IMG/VR virus record: IMGVR_UViG_3300042520_003321 | Location: 1-44,531 of that record | DNA: 44,531 nt | From: a virus | Direction: 5' to 3' (one strand) | Shown: positions 15,127 through 24,158 of the stretch, piece after piece | Position numbering within the stretch: the first letter of the stretch is position 1 | Layout: the number at the start of each line of letters is the position of its first letter | Notes under the pieces: generated by a model | Told to the model about the DNA's origin: nothing | The model's input: only the letters and a program-made list of their open reading frames with translations | Database searches by the model: none | Translations under genes and position numbers: made by a program

Positions 15127-18100
15127 ATGGCTGCCCAAATTACAGTTAAAGACGTTGCTTCAGCAGTTGCTTTGCAAATTACTGAACAATTAAAGCTGGA
15201 ACCTAGCGAATTTTTGACTAAGTTGATTGAACGCACATCGACTAAGGTCGTTAAACAACTATCAATAAAGCCCAAAGCAACTTCGTCTAAGGAAGCAGAA
15301 TTACCTAAATCTGAAGGAGATACAGGTAAAAACGACAAAAATTCTTTCAAAAAAGTTGAAGAGCACCTATCATTTATCCGTAAAACGCTAGACAAAGTAT
15401 TTGACTCTACAGGCAATCCTGACAAGCCAGATAAGTTACCAAATGTTTTTAAAACTCAAATTAGCAAGTTAAAAGAAGCCTTAACAAGCGATCCTTCGAA
15501 AGAGACAAATAAACCAGTAGCAGAACACGTAGAGAAGGCTTTACCTGCAATTGTTAAGCCCTCCGTTGAAGCAGCAGTTAAGGTTACAGAAGACAAAGCC
15601 AGTGAGGAATGGAGACCTGGTCAAGACAAGAAAGCACCAGCAACCCCTCCTCCTCTTCCTCCACCTCCTCCTGATAAGGAATCTTCTGCAAAACCAACCC
15701 CCGCAACACCACCTGAACGCAAGTCCTTAATAGCCAAAGATGAAGTGACGAACGTTAGAATTATGGGCTATTCGCCAGAGGGGTTAAAGTTCTTTACTGA
15801 TGTATTGCCAGTTGTGCTTGCTGATAAGTTTAAAAATTTGTTCAAACTCATGAAAGGAAAGGATGGAAAACAATCCGGACCTAGTGACACTTCGAGCATG
15901 TCATATGGATTTAAGCAGTTGGCTGGACTGGCTGGACTAGTTACCTTAATCTACGGCTTAGAAACAGAAGGGCCATTTAAAGGACTCGCAAAGCTAGCCA
16001 GCACAGGATTATTAAAAGTTTCTGGATTTACTAAATTAGTTCAAGGGTTTACTGACAACATTATAAATTATCTATTAAAATTACCAAGAACTCTTATACA
16101 TAGCTTTTCAAAATCTATAACTGGAATTTTCGGTAAGGAGGCTGGAAAAGCTGCTCTAAAAACAGGGCTTGGGGCACTAAAGGGATTCATACCAAAAATG
16201 CTATCAAAAGCGTTGGGGATATTTAAAAAAGTGCCTTTCGTGGGAAGTTTAATTAGCTTAGCGTTTGCAGTATCTAGATTTAGATCAGGAGATTATGTAG
16301 GAGGCGGAATAGAAATATTATCAGGTATAGCTGGCTTATTTCCAGGAATTGGCACAGCGGTTTCAGTTGGCTTAGACGCGTTAAATGCTGTTCTTGATAT
16401 CAAGGCTGGAGGAGCAACAGGAAAACAAACTGGAGCTAAATTAGACATTTTAAAAGATATGGGAAAATGGGTTATAGACAAACTCAAGATAGTCCCCTTC
16501 ATCGGTCCTCTCGTCAAAGCTATAGAGCATTTCAGTAAAAAAGAATGGTTAAAAGGGTTTAAACAAATAGCTTATATATCTCCTATTTTTGAATATATTG
16601 GAGGGTTGTTTGGAGATACAGAAGCAACTAGTATAGCGGGCTCTGGCGGACAAAAAGTAGGAGAATTTTTAAAAGATATTGGCAAAGCACTTAATGATGC
16701 CATGATTGGAATGCTAAAAGGTTGGTGGAAGTCAGCAAACTCCGGTATTAAATGGATAGCCGAAAAGATTCTTCCAGCTGATATCATTAAACAATTAAAT
16801 GAAGGCGACGCCCCGACTGACACCCAACAAATAGAAAAACAAGCCCAACCTCCCCAACAGTCTGCCTCACAACCAAAGACAGAACAACCTGTTACAGCAG
16901 CTCGAGAAGCAGGATCGTCTCTAGGTGCTGAAAAATCCAGACAAATTCAACAAAATAGAGAAAAATTAAATAACCCCCCGACTGGTGCATCACAACCAAA
17001 GACAGAACAATCTAATTCTCTTCCTGATCCTAAACAATTAAGTCAATACTCAGAAGAAGAATTAAACAAGTTTTCAAAAAATTTAGAAAAACGGTTTGAT
17101 CAAAATAATACCGACAAACAATTAGATTATTATTTAAATTTATATGATCTTGTAAACAAAGAACAAAACAATAGATTCAAACAAGAATCTGAAGAACTAA
17201 TTAAAAAAACAAAAGAATCTATACAGCCAGTACCTCCAACTCCTGCTACTCCAGTTTCTGCAACAGAGAAATTAAACCAAATGAAAGTAGCAGAAGCAAA
17301 GAAACGGCGAGATTTACTTTTAGCTGCAGCTAAAGAGCAAGGTCTTGATACGTCATCTGGAGAAGTTTCTGGCGTAGTTCGTGGAAAAGAAGTATTGTCC
17401 GTTGAAACAACTCCTAGCCAACCAGCTAAAGCTCCAACTCCTGCTACTCTACCAAAGACAGAACAGCCTGTTGCTTTCAACAACGATGAGTTTGAAAACA
17501 AAAGAAAAATGGTTGCTGCAGCTACAGAGGCTCTTAAGAGAGGAGATAGCGAAGAAGTTAGGAGAATAACTAAAGAATTCAAGGAAAAATATCCACAAGC
17601 TCCAACTCCTGCTACTCCAGCTAAAGAACCCAGTGATGCTTACACTAAATATATAGTAGCAGAAAATAAAAAGAGAGCAGAGCTATTAAAGCAAGCAGCT
17701 AAAGAGCAAGGTCTTGATACGTCACCTGGACAAGCTTCTGGTGTAGTTCGTGGAAATGAGGTCTTGTCTGTTGAAACAACTCCTAGTCAACCAACTAAAG
17801 CGCCGACTCCTGCTACTCCTAAGAGACCTGAACCAAACAAAGGTCCCGATATTGTTTCTTCAGCACTTAAAGAACACACAAAACAAGCTCAAACAACAAG
17901 CCGTCTTATAGATTACACTAAAGAAGTGGAAAAAGCACAGGAAGCGCAAGACTTTAATAAGCTTAGACAAATCAGAAAAGAAGTAAAAAAACTAAAACAA
18001 ATTAAAACGAACAAGGAATTAGATACGTTTATTGAAAACATAAGCAAGAACGACCCATTGTACGAAGAGCTAAATTTACTCAAAACCCGAACTTTAGGAG

Positions 18101-19044
18101 ATGATGATCCAGTATCAAAGCAACAAGGCGCTCCTCCACAACCAACAACAGCCAAACCAATTGAGCAGCCTTCTTCTAACGTTCCTTCGTTATCAAGTGA
18201 AGCTAACAAGAGTTTGCCTAAATGGACAAAGGATGCAGTAAACGAAACTCTTCCTAAAGAAGAGCCAACAACCTTTGACAAGGAAATCAAAAAGCAAGAG
18301 CAATTTTCTTCTACGGTAAAAAAGAAACAAGAAGAGATTGGAAAAGAAATTGCTAAATCCAAAGAAGTACTAAAAGGATATAAAGAAAAACAAAACAACA
18401 CAGAATACAATCCAAAACAGATAGAATATTGGACTAAAAAACGAGAACAAGAAGAAGCCAAAATAGAAGAGCTAGAAGAAAACAACCTGCAATTGATTAG
18501 AGAGCTAAATGCTTCAGAAAAAAAACTAAACGATGCAAAAGACTGGACACAAGTAAAAAAGGATATTCCAGACGACACCAGCGTTGATGAGGATATGAAT
18601 AAGTTTAGAGCGGACACGACCTCTAAGATTATTAATCCACCAAATCCAACGGAAAAGGTAAGCAAAGACATTACCACGTCTTCTGTAAACAAACCAGAAA
18701 ACAAAATATCTCCAGCTCCAGTTCCTTCTGCAGCTCCGCTAACAGTTAATAATCAAAATACTCTGAACTTGTCTCCAATAGTAGAAAAGCTTGCTGCTAA
18801 TTCAGATGCATCCGATAAAAACATGGCAAATCTAGCTAATGGGTTCAATAATATGGCTAAAGCATTAGAGAAGGTTGGCTCAGCCGTTGGAGAAAAAGTG
18901 AAAGTTCCTCCAGTTGTCGTGCAAAATGCTCCGAAACAACCTGAACAAAATACTGTAGGAACAACAGAAGTCGCTAAACAAGGTAATCCAGCAATAACAG
19001 ACTTTAGAGGAATGGTTGAAAATTATAGACCAATCCCAGCATAA
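15127..19044 (+). CDS. Tail tape measure / gp29-like protein
   Basis: A 1305-residue protein, the longest of the tail module, placed where T4-like phages carry the tape measure (between gp26-like and gp48-like genes). Order: charged helical N-terminus, a poly-Pro stretch near residues 175-190, hydrophobic Gly-rich segments (about 265-282, 371-385, 393-420) typical of tape measures, a Pro/Thr/Gln-rich low-complexity stretch (~560-915) with repeated QPKTEQ and PTPATP, then coiled coil (~920-1170) and a Gln/Asn/Pro-rich C-terminus. Two imperfect repeats share KEQGLDTS..., GVVRG.EVLSVETTPSQP. T4 gp29 is 590 aa, so the tail may be longer or the linker may not count toward length. Confidence 0.75.
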   Translation: MAAQITVKDVASAVALQITEQLKLEPSEFLTKLIERTSTKVVKQLSIKPKATSSKEAELPKSEGDTGKNDKNSFKKVEEHLSFIRKTLDKVFDSTGNPDKPDKLPNVFKTQISKLKEALTSDPSKETNKPVAEHVEKALPAIVKPSVEAAVKVTEDKASEEWRPGQDKKAPATPPPLPPPPPDKESSAKPTPATPPERKSLIAKDEVTNVRIMGYSPEGLKFFTDVLPVVLADKFKNLFKLMKGKDGKQSGPSDTSSMSYGFKQLAGLAGLVTLIYGLETEGPFKGLAKLASTGLLKVSGFTKLVQGFTDNIINYLLKLPRTLIHSFSKSITGIFGKEAGKAALKTGLGALKGFIPKMLSKALGIFKKVPFVGSLISLAFAVSRFRSGDYVGGGIEILSGIAGLFPGIGTAVSVGLDALNAVLDIKAGGATGKQTGAKLDILKDMGKWVIDKLKIVPFIGPLVKAIEHFSKKEWLKGFKQIAYISPIFEYIGGLFGDTEATSIAGSGGQKVGEFLKDIGKALNDAMIGMLKGWWKSANSGIKWIAEKILPADIIKQLNEGDAPTDTQQIEKQAQPPQQSASQPKTEQPVTAAREAGSSLGAEKSRQIQQNREKLNNPPTGASQPKTEQSNSLPDPKQLSQYSEEELNKFSKNLEKRFDQNNTDKQLDYYLNLYDLVNKEQNNRFKQESEELIKKTKESIQPVPPTPATPVSATEKLNQMKVAEAKKRRDLLLAAAKEQGLDTSSGEVSGVVRGKEVLSVETTPSQPAKAPTPATLPKTEQPVAFNNDEFENKRKMVAAATEALKRGDSEEVRRITKEFKEKYPQAPTPATPAKEPSDAYTKYIVAENKKRAELLKQAAKEQGLDTSPGQASGVVRGNEVLSVETTPSQPTKAPTPATPKRPEPNKGPDIVSSALKEHTKQAQTTSRLIDYTKEVEKAQEAQDFNKLRQIRKEVKKLKQIKTNKELDTFIENISKNDPLYEELNLLKTRTLGDDDPVSKQQGAPPQPTTAKPIEQPSSNVPSLSSEANKSLPKWTKDAVNETLPKEEPTTFDKEIKKQEQFSSTVKKKQEEIGKEIAKSKEVLKGYKEKQNNTEYNPKQIEYWTKKREQEEAKIEELEENNLQLIRELNASEKKLNDAKDWTQVKKDIPDDTSVDEDMNKFRADTTSKIINPPNPTEKVSKDITTSSVNKPENKISPAPVPSAAPLTVNNQNTLNLSPIVEKLAANSDASDKNMANLANGFNNMAKALEKVGSAVGEKVKVPPVVVQNAPKQPEQNTVGTTEVAKQGNPAITDFRGMVENYRPIPA
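17287..17450 (+). repeat. Imperfect ~165-bp repeat in tape measure, copy 1
   Basis: Codes VAEAKKRRDLL...KEQGLDTSSGEVSG...EVLSVETTPSQP; matches copy 2 about 369 bp downstream with scattered substitutions. Confidence 0.85.
17656..17820 (+). repeat. Imperfect ~165-bp repeat in tape measure, copy 2
   Basis: Codes VAENKKRAELL...KEQGLDTSPGQASG...EVLSVETTPSQP. Divergence from copy 1 shows an older duplication than the one at 3645/3843. Confidence 0.85.
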
Positions 19045-19049
19045 TTGAC

Positions 19050-19057
19050 AGTAAGTA
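19050..19057 (+). promoter_or_regulatory. Late-promoter-like AGTAAGTA
   Basis: TAAGTA ends 6 nt before the ATG of the gp48-like gene. Confidence 0.4.
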
Positions 19058-19063
19058 CTATTT

Positions 19064-20179
19064 ATGGAGAATAACAAATCTAGAGCAGGAGCAGCTGTTA
19101 CAGATAACTCTGCAGAAAGTGTAACAGCTGCAGCAACCACCGCAACCAAGACGTTGTTTGGTTCGGCCTTAGCTAGAGCATCAAAAGCTGACGTAGACAA
19201 TGCCGGAGCTGCATCCAATTTTGATGGAAATAATAAAACGTTTAATATATTAAAAGATTATGAATGGACTTTGTCTCAACACAAGACGAGAACCGATTTA
19301 CCTTTTATAAAATTGTCAGAACATAGACAAACAGAAGGGTCTATTATGACTATGCTTAATTTTTACGGAAAAGGTCTTGCTGGAAGCGTTCAAGATGTTG
19401 CAGGAGAAGTACCCAAGATTGGAAAATTTTTAGAGCCAGTTGCAGCGACGATAAACAAGTATGCAGGAGCTAACCGTGGGGGGTTGTTGACAGTGTATGA
19501 AGATATTTTTCCGGATCGACCAACTCAATTAAAGTATGTATTTCCTTATTTTGCAAAGCAATATATGGAACTCAACACTCCTAACTGGACACAAACAGAC
19601 GGTGCCGCAAGTGCTTTGGGCGATGCTGGCGGAGGAGCGTCTGATGCTGCTAGTAAATTTGACGGGTTAAAGGGATTTTCTAAGGCTTTAGACGTAGTTA
19701 GTGCTGCTACTGGTTTTGCGGGAGCAATTGGAGAATTGGCTTTAAAAAATGCTTATCCTAAAGTTGGTGTTCTTGATAGACCTAGAATATTTGCAAGTCA
19801 CTCTGAAAGAGGATTAAACATTGAATTTCCTTTATATAATACAAAGAACTCAGAAGATTGGATAAGAAACGTCAACTTCTTGAATGTCTTTATGACTCAA
19901 AATTTATTTAATAAAAGAGACTACATTACTGGATATAGTCCTTGTTATTATAGAGTATTAATTCCTGGACAATATTTTTGCTTTGCTAGTTGTGTCACTA
20001 ACATTGCTGTAGAAAATTTAGGCAACGTAAGAATGATGCCTTTCGAGAAAACAAAAGTGGCTGTACCTGATGCGTATCAGGTAAAAATACAAATGACGGA
20101 GATGGTAATGCCTAGCTTAAACCAATTTCAAGCAATTTTTGATGGTACAGCTGATTCAAAAGTACAAGTAGAAGAATAA
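19064..20179 (+). CDS. Baseplate tail-tube cap, gp48-like
   Basis: A 371-residue protein, close to T4 gp48 (364 aa). The C-terminal region has the tube-fold pattern of that family: RIFASHSERGLNIEFPLYN, then YRVLIPGQYFCFASC, VAVENLGNVRMM-like (IAVENLGNVRMM) and VPDAYQVKIQMTEMVMPSLN. The N-terminal half contains Gly/Ala/Asp-rich linkers. gp48 caps the baseplate and nucleates tube assembly with gp54. It is directly followed (3 nt) by the gp53-like gene, as expected for a baseplate cluster. Confidence 0.75.
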   Translation: MENNKSRAGAAVTDNSAESVTAAATTATKTLFGSALARASKADVDNAGAASNFDGNNKTFNILKDYEWTLSQHKTRTDLPFIKLSEHRQTEGSIMTMLNFYGKGLAGSVQDVAGEVPKIGKFLEPVAATINKYAGANRGGLLTVYEDIFPDRPTQLKYVFPYFAKQYMELNTPNWTQTDGAASALGDAGGGASDAASKFDGLKGFSKALDVVSAATGFAGAIGELALKNAYPKVGVLDRPRIFASHSERGLNIEFPLYNTKNSEDWIRNVNFLNVFMTQNLFNKRDYITGYSPCYYRVLIPGQYFCFASCVTNIAVENLGNVRMMPFEKTKVAVPDAYQVKIQMTEMVMPSLNQFQAIFDGTADSKVQVEE

Positions 20180-20182
20180 CAA

Positions 20183-20530
20183 ATGAAACAAAATTCAATA
20201 ACTAGTTTAAATAGATTGAAAACCGAAAACTACGAAAATATTTTTAATGTTTATCGAGAAGAAAACGGTTTGTATTATTACAATTTAATTCAGACCGTTG
20301 TGTTTCCTTCGAATTTACCAAAAGGGTTGTTTAGTGTATATGAAATTGGTCATGGAGATTCATGGCCTTACATTTCACATAAAGTATATGATAATCCAAA
20401 CTTATGGTGGGTCATTTTGTTAGCAAATCAAATCGACAACCCAACTAACAACCCAGTGCCCGGCTCTTTATTAAAGATTCCTAGAACAAATATTGTAAAA
20501 GAAATTTTAGCTCAAATCAAGAAAGGATAA
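20183..20530 (+). CDS. Baseplate wedge protein, gp53-like
   Basis: A 115-residue protein with the gp53 pattern: YYYNLIQTVVFPSNLP, then a LysM-like GDSWPYISHKVYDNPNLWW followed by ILLANQIDNP and a closing PGSLLKIP. In T4 gp53 joins wedge arms during baseplate assembly. It is shorter than T4 gp53 (196 aa) but matches the conserved core. It is flanked by gp48-like and gp27-like genes with 3-nt gaps, a clear baseplate operon. Confidence 0.85.
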   Translation: MKQNSITSLNRLKTENYENIFNVYREENGLYYYNLIQTVVFPSNLPKGLFSVYEIGHGDSWPYISHKVYDNPNLWWVILLANQIDNPTNNPVPGSLLKIPRTNIVKEILAQIKKG

Positions 20531-20533
20531 GAC

Positions 20534-22258
20534 ATGTCGTCTCCAAAGTATTCCACTACTAGCGTTAAAACTCAAAAATATAACGATTTAACTCATGAAA
20601 TGGAATTATTTCTTGACAACAGTGGTAACTTTGAAGGAATAGAAGGCTCTAAATATCATATTAATCCTGCTTCTGTTTTAAACTTAACTATTACAGACAC
20701 ATACAATACTTGGGTTGCAGAAGGAAGTTTGACCTTTTTGTATATGCCTGATGACGTTCCTGTAGATGTTGCTGGGCAGTCTTCTCCGACAGCAACAAAG
20801 GGAGCTTTGGATAATGGTTCTTTGCTAAAATCTTATCAAATACGCGGAGACGGTTTTGATCTTCTGCGTGTAAGAATCTCTCCAAAAATTGATCCAAAAG
20901 AAGCATCAAGCGGAAGTCCGTTGAACATTAACAATGAGGACCCAAAGTGGTGGCTCTCATATCTATTTTCCGTGTACGACATTGAAGATATCAGCGAAGT
21001 TCCACAGACTCTTGGTCCAGCCGCCTTTTATATGAAGTGTGTTAAAATGCACTTTAAAGACGTAAGACGACAAATACTTAAAACAACAAATTTGGAATAT
21101 TCTACTTCTTACAGTAGTCAATATGCTCCTAATTTTAATTCAGGATTAGCAACAGAGGGAGCTTTAAAAACAGGAGAAGCGATTTTAGATATTTTAAATA
21201 ACGTTATCGGTTCACCAGAAATGGGCGGTTCGGAAGAATTTCTTCAACCTAAAGAGGATCCAGTTAATTGGGATCCAGGAGCAAATTATCTCTTTTACAC
21301 ATCTCCTGCTAATTTTAGTGCACTTGATGACATAGATTATTTGTATTCCCATCACATTAGTAGCAAGCCTCTTAAGAATAGTAACGTGAGAGATCTGTCA
21401 ATCATGCATACTCGCAGAGCTGATGTTGCTGGTTACATAGAACCGTTAACAATTACTCCAGTTTCAGATCTTTTTGAAAAGTCTGGCAGTGAAAAAGATA
21501 AACCCGGAGAACTTCAATTAGAACATTTTTTTGTAACATCGGCTGCTCAAGAGAAAAGTCCCGAAAAAACAAAAGATCCAACCAAACTATTTAAAGCCCC
21601 AATTAGTGATAACAAAGATAGCGGAACAGACCTGAAGACGTCTAAGTACGGTCAAATTTTAACGTATAGCTTTGTTGATATGGCTCCTCAAATAAACAGC
21701 GAAATGTTCACCACACTACCTGTGTATTCTGTTGATATCGGCACAAGAAAGTTTCGGGTTGAATTTAAACAAAACACGGTCGCCAATGCCAAAAAGCTCT
21801 TAGCAGAAAATTACATAGAAAAATTATACAAAGGTTCTAGCAGCAAACTTGAAGATTTATTTTTGCCTTCAATTCACAAAACAAAAAAAGACAGAAATAT
21901 ATTTCCTTTATATACGTTAAATGGAGATAATGATCCAGAAGGAAACGGTGCTCTCACGAGACAAAAAAACGGGATTGACCAGCTTCTGTACACAGGATTG
22001 TTTCAAAACGCGTGTATTTGTTTTAAAACTCTAGGTCTTACTTTAAGACAATCAGGAACTTTTATAGGAATAGATAAAGTAGATGGTTGTCTTGATAGCG
22101 ATTATAACAATAAGTTATACGGTCAGTGGTTTGTTGTCAAAGTGGATCATGCTTTTGAGGCAGGAACTTATATAAATATTATATACGCAATTAAGATCCA
22201 TAGACACGATCCACGTGAACAACAATTTGATAACCTATTAGAAGACGAAATACAATGA
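20534..22258 (+). CDS. Baseplate hub protein, gp27-like
   Basis: A 574-residue protein. The C-terminal part (LYGQWFVVKVDHAFEAGTY then INIIYAIKIHRHD) is typical of contractile-tail hub proteins such as T4 gp27 and related gpD/VgrG-like beta-domains. The N-terminus (LTHEMELFLDN, PASVLNLTITDTYNTWVAEGSLTF) fits the first tube-like domain of that fold. T4 gp27 is 391 aa; the extra length lies in a charged middle insert. An AAGGAT sequence about 7 nt before the ATG is SD-like. It overlaps the next gene by 4 nt (ATGA). Confidence 0.72.
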   Translation: MSSPKYSTTSVKTQKYNDLTHEMELFLDNSGNFEGIEGSKYHINPASVLNLTITDTYNTWVAEGSLTFLYMPDDVPVDVAGQSSPTATKGALDNGSLLKSYQIRGDGFDLLRVRISPKIDPKEASSGSPLNINNEDPKWWLSYLFSVYDIEDISEVPQTLGPAAFYMKCVKMHFKDVRRQILKTTNLEYSTSYSSQYAPNFNSGLATEGALKTGEAILDILNNVIGSPEMGGSEEFLQPKEDPVNWDPGANYLFYTSPANFSALDDIDYLYSHHISSKPLKNSNVRDLSIMHTRRADVAGYIEPLTITPVSDLFEKSGSEKDKPGELQLEHFFVTSAAQEKSPEKTKDPTKLFKAPISDNKDSGTDLKTSKYGQILTYSFVDMAPQINSEMFTTLPVYSVDIGTRKFRVEFKQNTVANAKKLLAENYIEKLYKGSSSKLEDLFLPSIHKTKKDRNIFPLYTLNGDNDPEGNGALTRQKNGIDQLLYTGLFQNACICFKTLGLTLRQSGTFIGIDKVDGCLDSDYNNKLYGQWFVVKVDHAFEAGTYINIIYAIKIHRHDPREQQFDNLLEDEIQ

Positions 22259-22521
22259 CACATAAAATTAGAACATTAGCAGAAAATGGCAAATATATCG
22301 GTCAAGCATTAATTGACAATCAAGTTGTATATACAACACCACCACAAAATGACTTAAATGTAGCGTCTCGGTTGGTCACAGAATATATTCGAGGAGCTGA
22401 AGGTAATGAGCAACGAGTGTCATTTAAACCGACACCTGTTAGTCCAACATTTACTAATAACGTTCCAACACCAATTCCTACTTCTCAACCTGTTCCTAGG
22501 AAATGTTGTGGGAGAGGTTGA
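22255..22521 (+). CDS. Small protein at end of baseplate operon
   Basis: An 88-residue protein with an N-terminal folded part (KIRTLAENGKYIGQALIDNQ...YTTPPQNDLNVA) and a Pro/Thr-rich C-terminal tail ending RKCCGRG. The start overlaps the gp27-like stop (ATGA), so the two are translationally coupled and probably function together in the hub. The last 26 bp overlap the convergent clamp-loader gene. No family recognised. Confidence 0.7.
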   Translation: MTHKIRTLAENGKYIGQALIDNQVVYTTPPQNDLNVASRLVTEYIRGAEGNEQRVSFKPTPVSPTFTNNVPTPIPTSQPVPRKCCGRG

Positions 22522-23428
22522 TTAAGGCTGTAAAGCAATTGATTTCTTTATCAACTACGAACGCGTCTAATTCCATTCCTTTGGAAACGATTAGTAGAAG
22601 GCTAGTCTTTTTTTCGTAATCTAAATCTGAACTAAAGATAACCTCAAATAATTGCTTTAAGAAATTTCTATAATCATTCGAAAAGCTTTTTTCGTTCTCA
22701 ATAATTTCTTTGCGTAACTTGGTGAGATCATACTTGTTAAGAATTTTCTGAAAAACCTCTTTAACAAAGCTAGTAGAAGCATCGTTTTTTATTTGCAAAG
22801 AACCATTAATAGAGAACTTCTGAACGTCATTGATAATCCTGCGTACATCAGGAAGATTTTTGCGAATGTGTTCTAGCAGTAAAGGTTTCTGTTCAGGACT
22901 AATTGATATATTTTCTTTCTGTAGAATCTCTTTAACTCTTTGAACAATTCCTTCAATAGGAGGAATCAAATTAAATATTTGTGTACGGCTTTGTAAGGCT
23001 GGAATAATTTTGAAAAGATAATTGCAAGTAATAATAAATCTCGTATTAGAAGCAAACTCTTCAATAATATTGCGCAAAGCTTTTTGGGCATCAAGTGAGA
23101 TTTGATCCCCCTCATCAAGCAACACTACCTTCAACTTGCCGTCAAGTGATTTGGTTTTAGCAAATCCAGAAATCTTGCCGCGAATAGTATCAATACCGTT
23201 TTCGTCTGAAGCATTAATATATAGGTACTGACAGTCAAGAATATCATTAACAATAATTTTAGCTAAACTTGTTTTTCCGCTTCCCTGTACACCAGCAAAA
23301 AGAAGATGAGGAATCTCTTGCTTTTTTGAGAGAGACTCAAAAAACTCTCTATCGTCTTTCGATAAAACTATATCCTTGAGACTAGTGGGCCTATATTTTT
23401 CAACTAGTAGGTTGCTAAAATCATTCAT
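22496..23428 (-). CDS. Sliding-clamp loader subunit, gp44/RFC-small-like
   Basis: A 310-residue AAA+ protein starting at the ATG at 23428 (a TTG just upstream is not needed). It has VEKYRP near the N-terminus, Walker A GVQGSGKT (~46-53), Walker B LLDEGD (~104-108), sensor-1 IITCN and an arginine-finger segment QSRTQ, where T4 gp44/RFC usually read SRC. This is the ATPase that loads the gp45-type clamp for replication and, in T4, late transcription. The ATG shares one base with the stop of the dUTPase-like gene (TGATG). It is encoded against the surrounding tail genes. Confidence 0.9.
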   Translation of the reverse strand: MNDFSNLLVEKYRPTSLKDIVLSKDDREFFESLSKKQEIPHLLFAGVQGSGKTSLAKIIVNDILDCQYLYINASDENGIDTIRGKISGFAKTKSLDGKLKVVLLDEGDQISLDAQKALRNIIEEFASNTRFIITCNYLFKIIPALQSRTQIFNLIPPIEGIVQRVKEILQKENISISPEQKPLLLEHIRKNLPDVRRIINDVQKFSINGSLQIKNDASTSFVKEVFQKILNKYDLTKLRKEIIENEKSFSNDYRNFLKQLFEVIFSSDLDYEKKTSLLLIVSKGMELDAFVVDKEINCFTALINLSHNIS

Positions 23429-23919
23429 CAATTATATTTTTTATCGTGTTCTGACTTTGATCCATATGAGCCATTATATTGATTAAGCATCTCAGCATCA
23501 AAGCTCAAATATTGACCAATTCGAGTTCCTTTTCTAATTTTAGCTGGACCAATAGTTACGTGAAGTACTCCCGCCATTACTCCAGAATAACCGCTGTCAT
23601 ATAAACCACTTGTAAGAAACAAACCATTTCTGTTAAGGCTGCTTCTAGTAATTACCCATCCAGCTTCTCTGACTCCTACTGTAATTTTATTCTCCATGAT
23701 TACTTCATAGTGTCCAGGCTCAAGATAAAAAACTCCCTTGGAGTCTGGCATAATTTCATAAGAACCCCTATGACGTTTATACTCATTCTCGATTTCAAAT
23801 ACTTCAGGAAGGATCTTAAAAACTTTACCGAGACGAAGATCTACAGCGTTTGGTTGAATATCTTCTGGTTCAACTCCAGTTAGATCACTTTTTGTATTAA
23901 GCCCACAAACATGCTTCAT
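23428..23919 (-). CDS. dUTPase/dCTP deaminase superfamily protein
   Basis: A 163-residue trimeric-dUTPase-fold protein. Motifs: QPNAVDLRLG (motif 1), TRSSLNRNGL (motif 2), SGLYDSGYSG (motif 3, Asp/Tyr of the uracil pocket), RIGQY (motif 4), and a Gly/Ser C-terminal tail NGSYGSKS. QPNAVDLRLG looks deaminase-like, but the catalytic Glu expected a few residues after the motif-3 GxxG in dCTP deaminases is not evident (VMAGVLHV instead), so diphosphatase activity on dUTP is at least as likely. It supplies dUMP or limits dUTP for phage DNA synthesis, complementing the RNR genes. Confidence 0.8.
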   Translation of the reverse strand: MKHVCGLNTKSDLTGVEPEDIQPNAVDLRLGKVFKILPEVFEIENEYKRHRGSYEIMPDSKGVFYLEPGHYEVIMENKITVGVREAGWVITRSSLNRNGLFLTSGLYDSGYSGVMAGVLHVTIGPAKIRKGTRIGQYLSFDAEMLNQYNGSYGSKSEHDKKYN

Positions 23920-23920
23920 A

Positions 23921-24103
23921 TTAAAGTCCTTGTTCGTTAATCAGTTGACGTCCTGTATAAGTTTGTCCTCCTTGAGTTACTTCTTCTCGGACTTGTTGTT
24001 GACCTGCTTTAATTGCGTTGTTTTTAAGCCAGTAAACGAGCTCTGCTTGCTTGTCTGTTGGTACGATGAATGTTCCTTCGATTGTGTGAATTACGATTTG
24101 CAT
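23921..24103 (-). CDS. Small hypothetical protein, 60 aa
   Basis: A 60-residue protein starting at ATG 24103; a longer version would need a TTG start at 24139. Sequence pattern: a beta-rich start (MQIVIHTIEGTFIVP), a helix (DKQAELVYWLKNNAIKAG) and a polar tail (QTYTGRQLINEQGL). It is the first gene of the three-gene minus-strand island and ends one base before the dUTPase-like gene. The upstream 55 bp are shared with the divergent gene at 24159. Function unknown. Confidence 0.7.
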   Translation of the reverse strand: MQIVIHTIEGTFIVPTDKQAELVYWLKNNAIKAGQQQVREEVTQGGQTYTGRQLINEQGL

Positions 24104-24143
24104 ACTTGATGAATATACAAGCGTTTTAAAAACTGTCAACTAG

Positions 24144-24151
24144 GTTAAATA
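24144..24151 (+). promoter_or_regulatory. Late-promoter-like GTTAAATA
   Basis: TAAATA followed by ACATTTA and GTG; nearly the same string (TAAATAACATT) precedes the ATG at 12105, supporting both elements and the GTG start. Confidence 0.5.
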
Positions 24152-24158
24152 ACATTTA

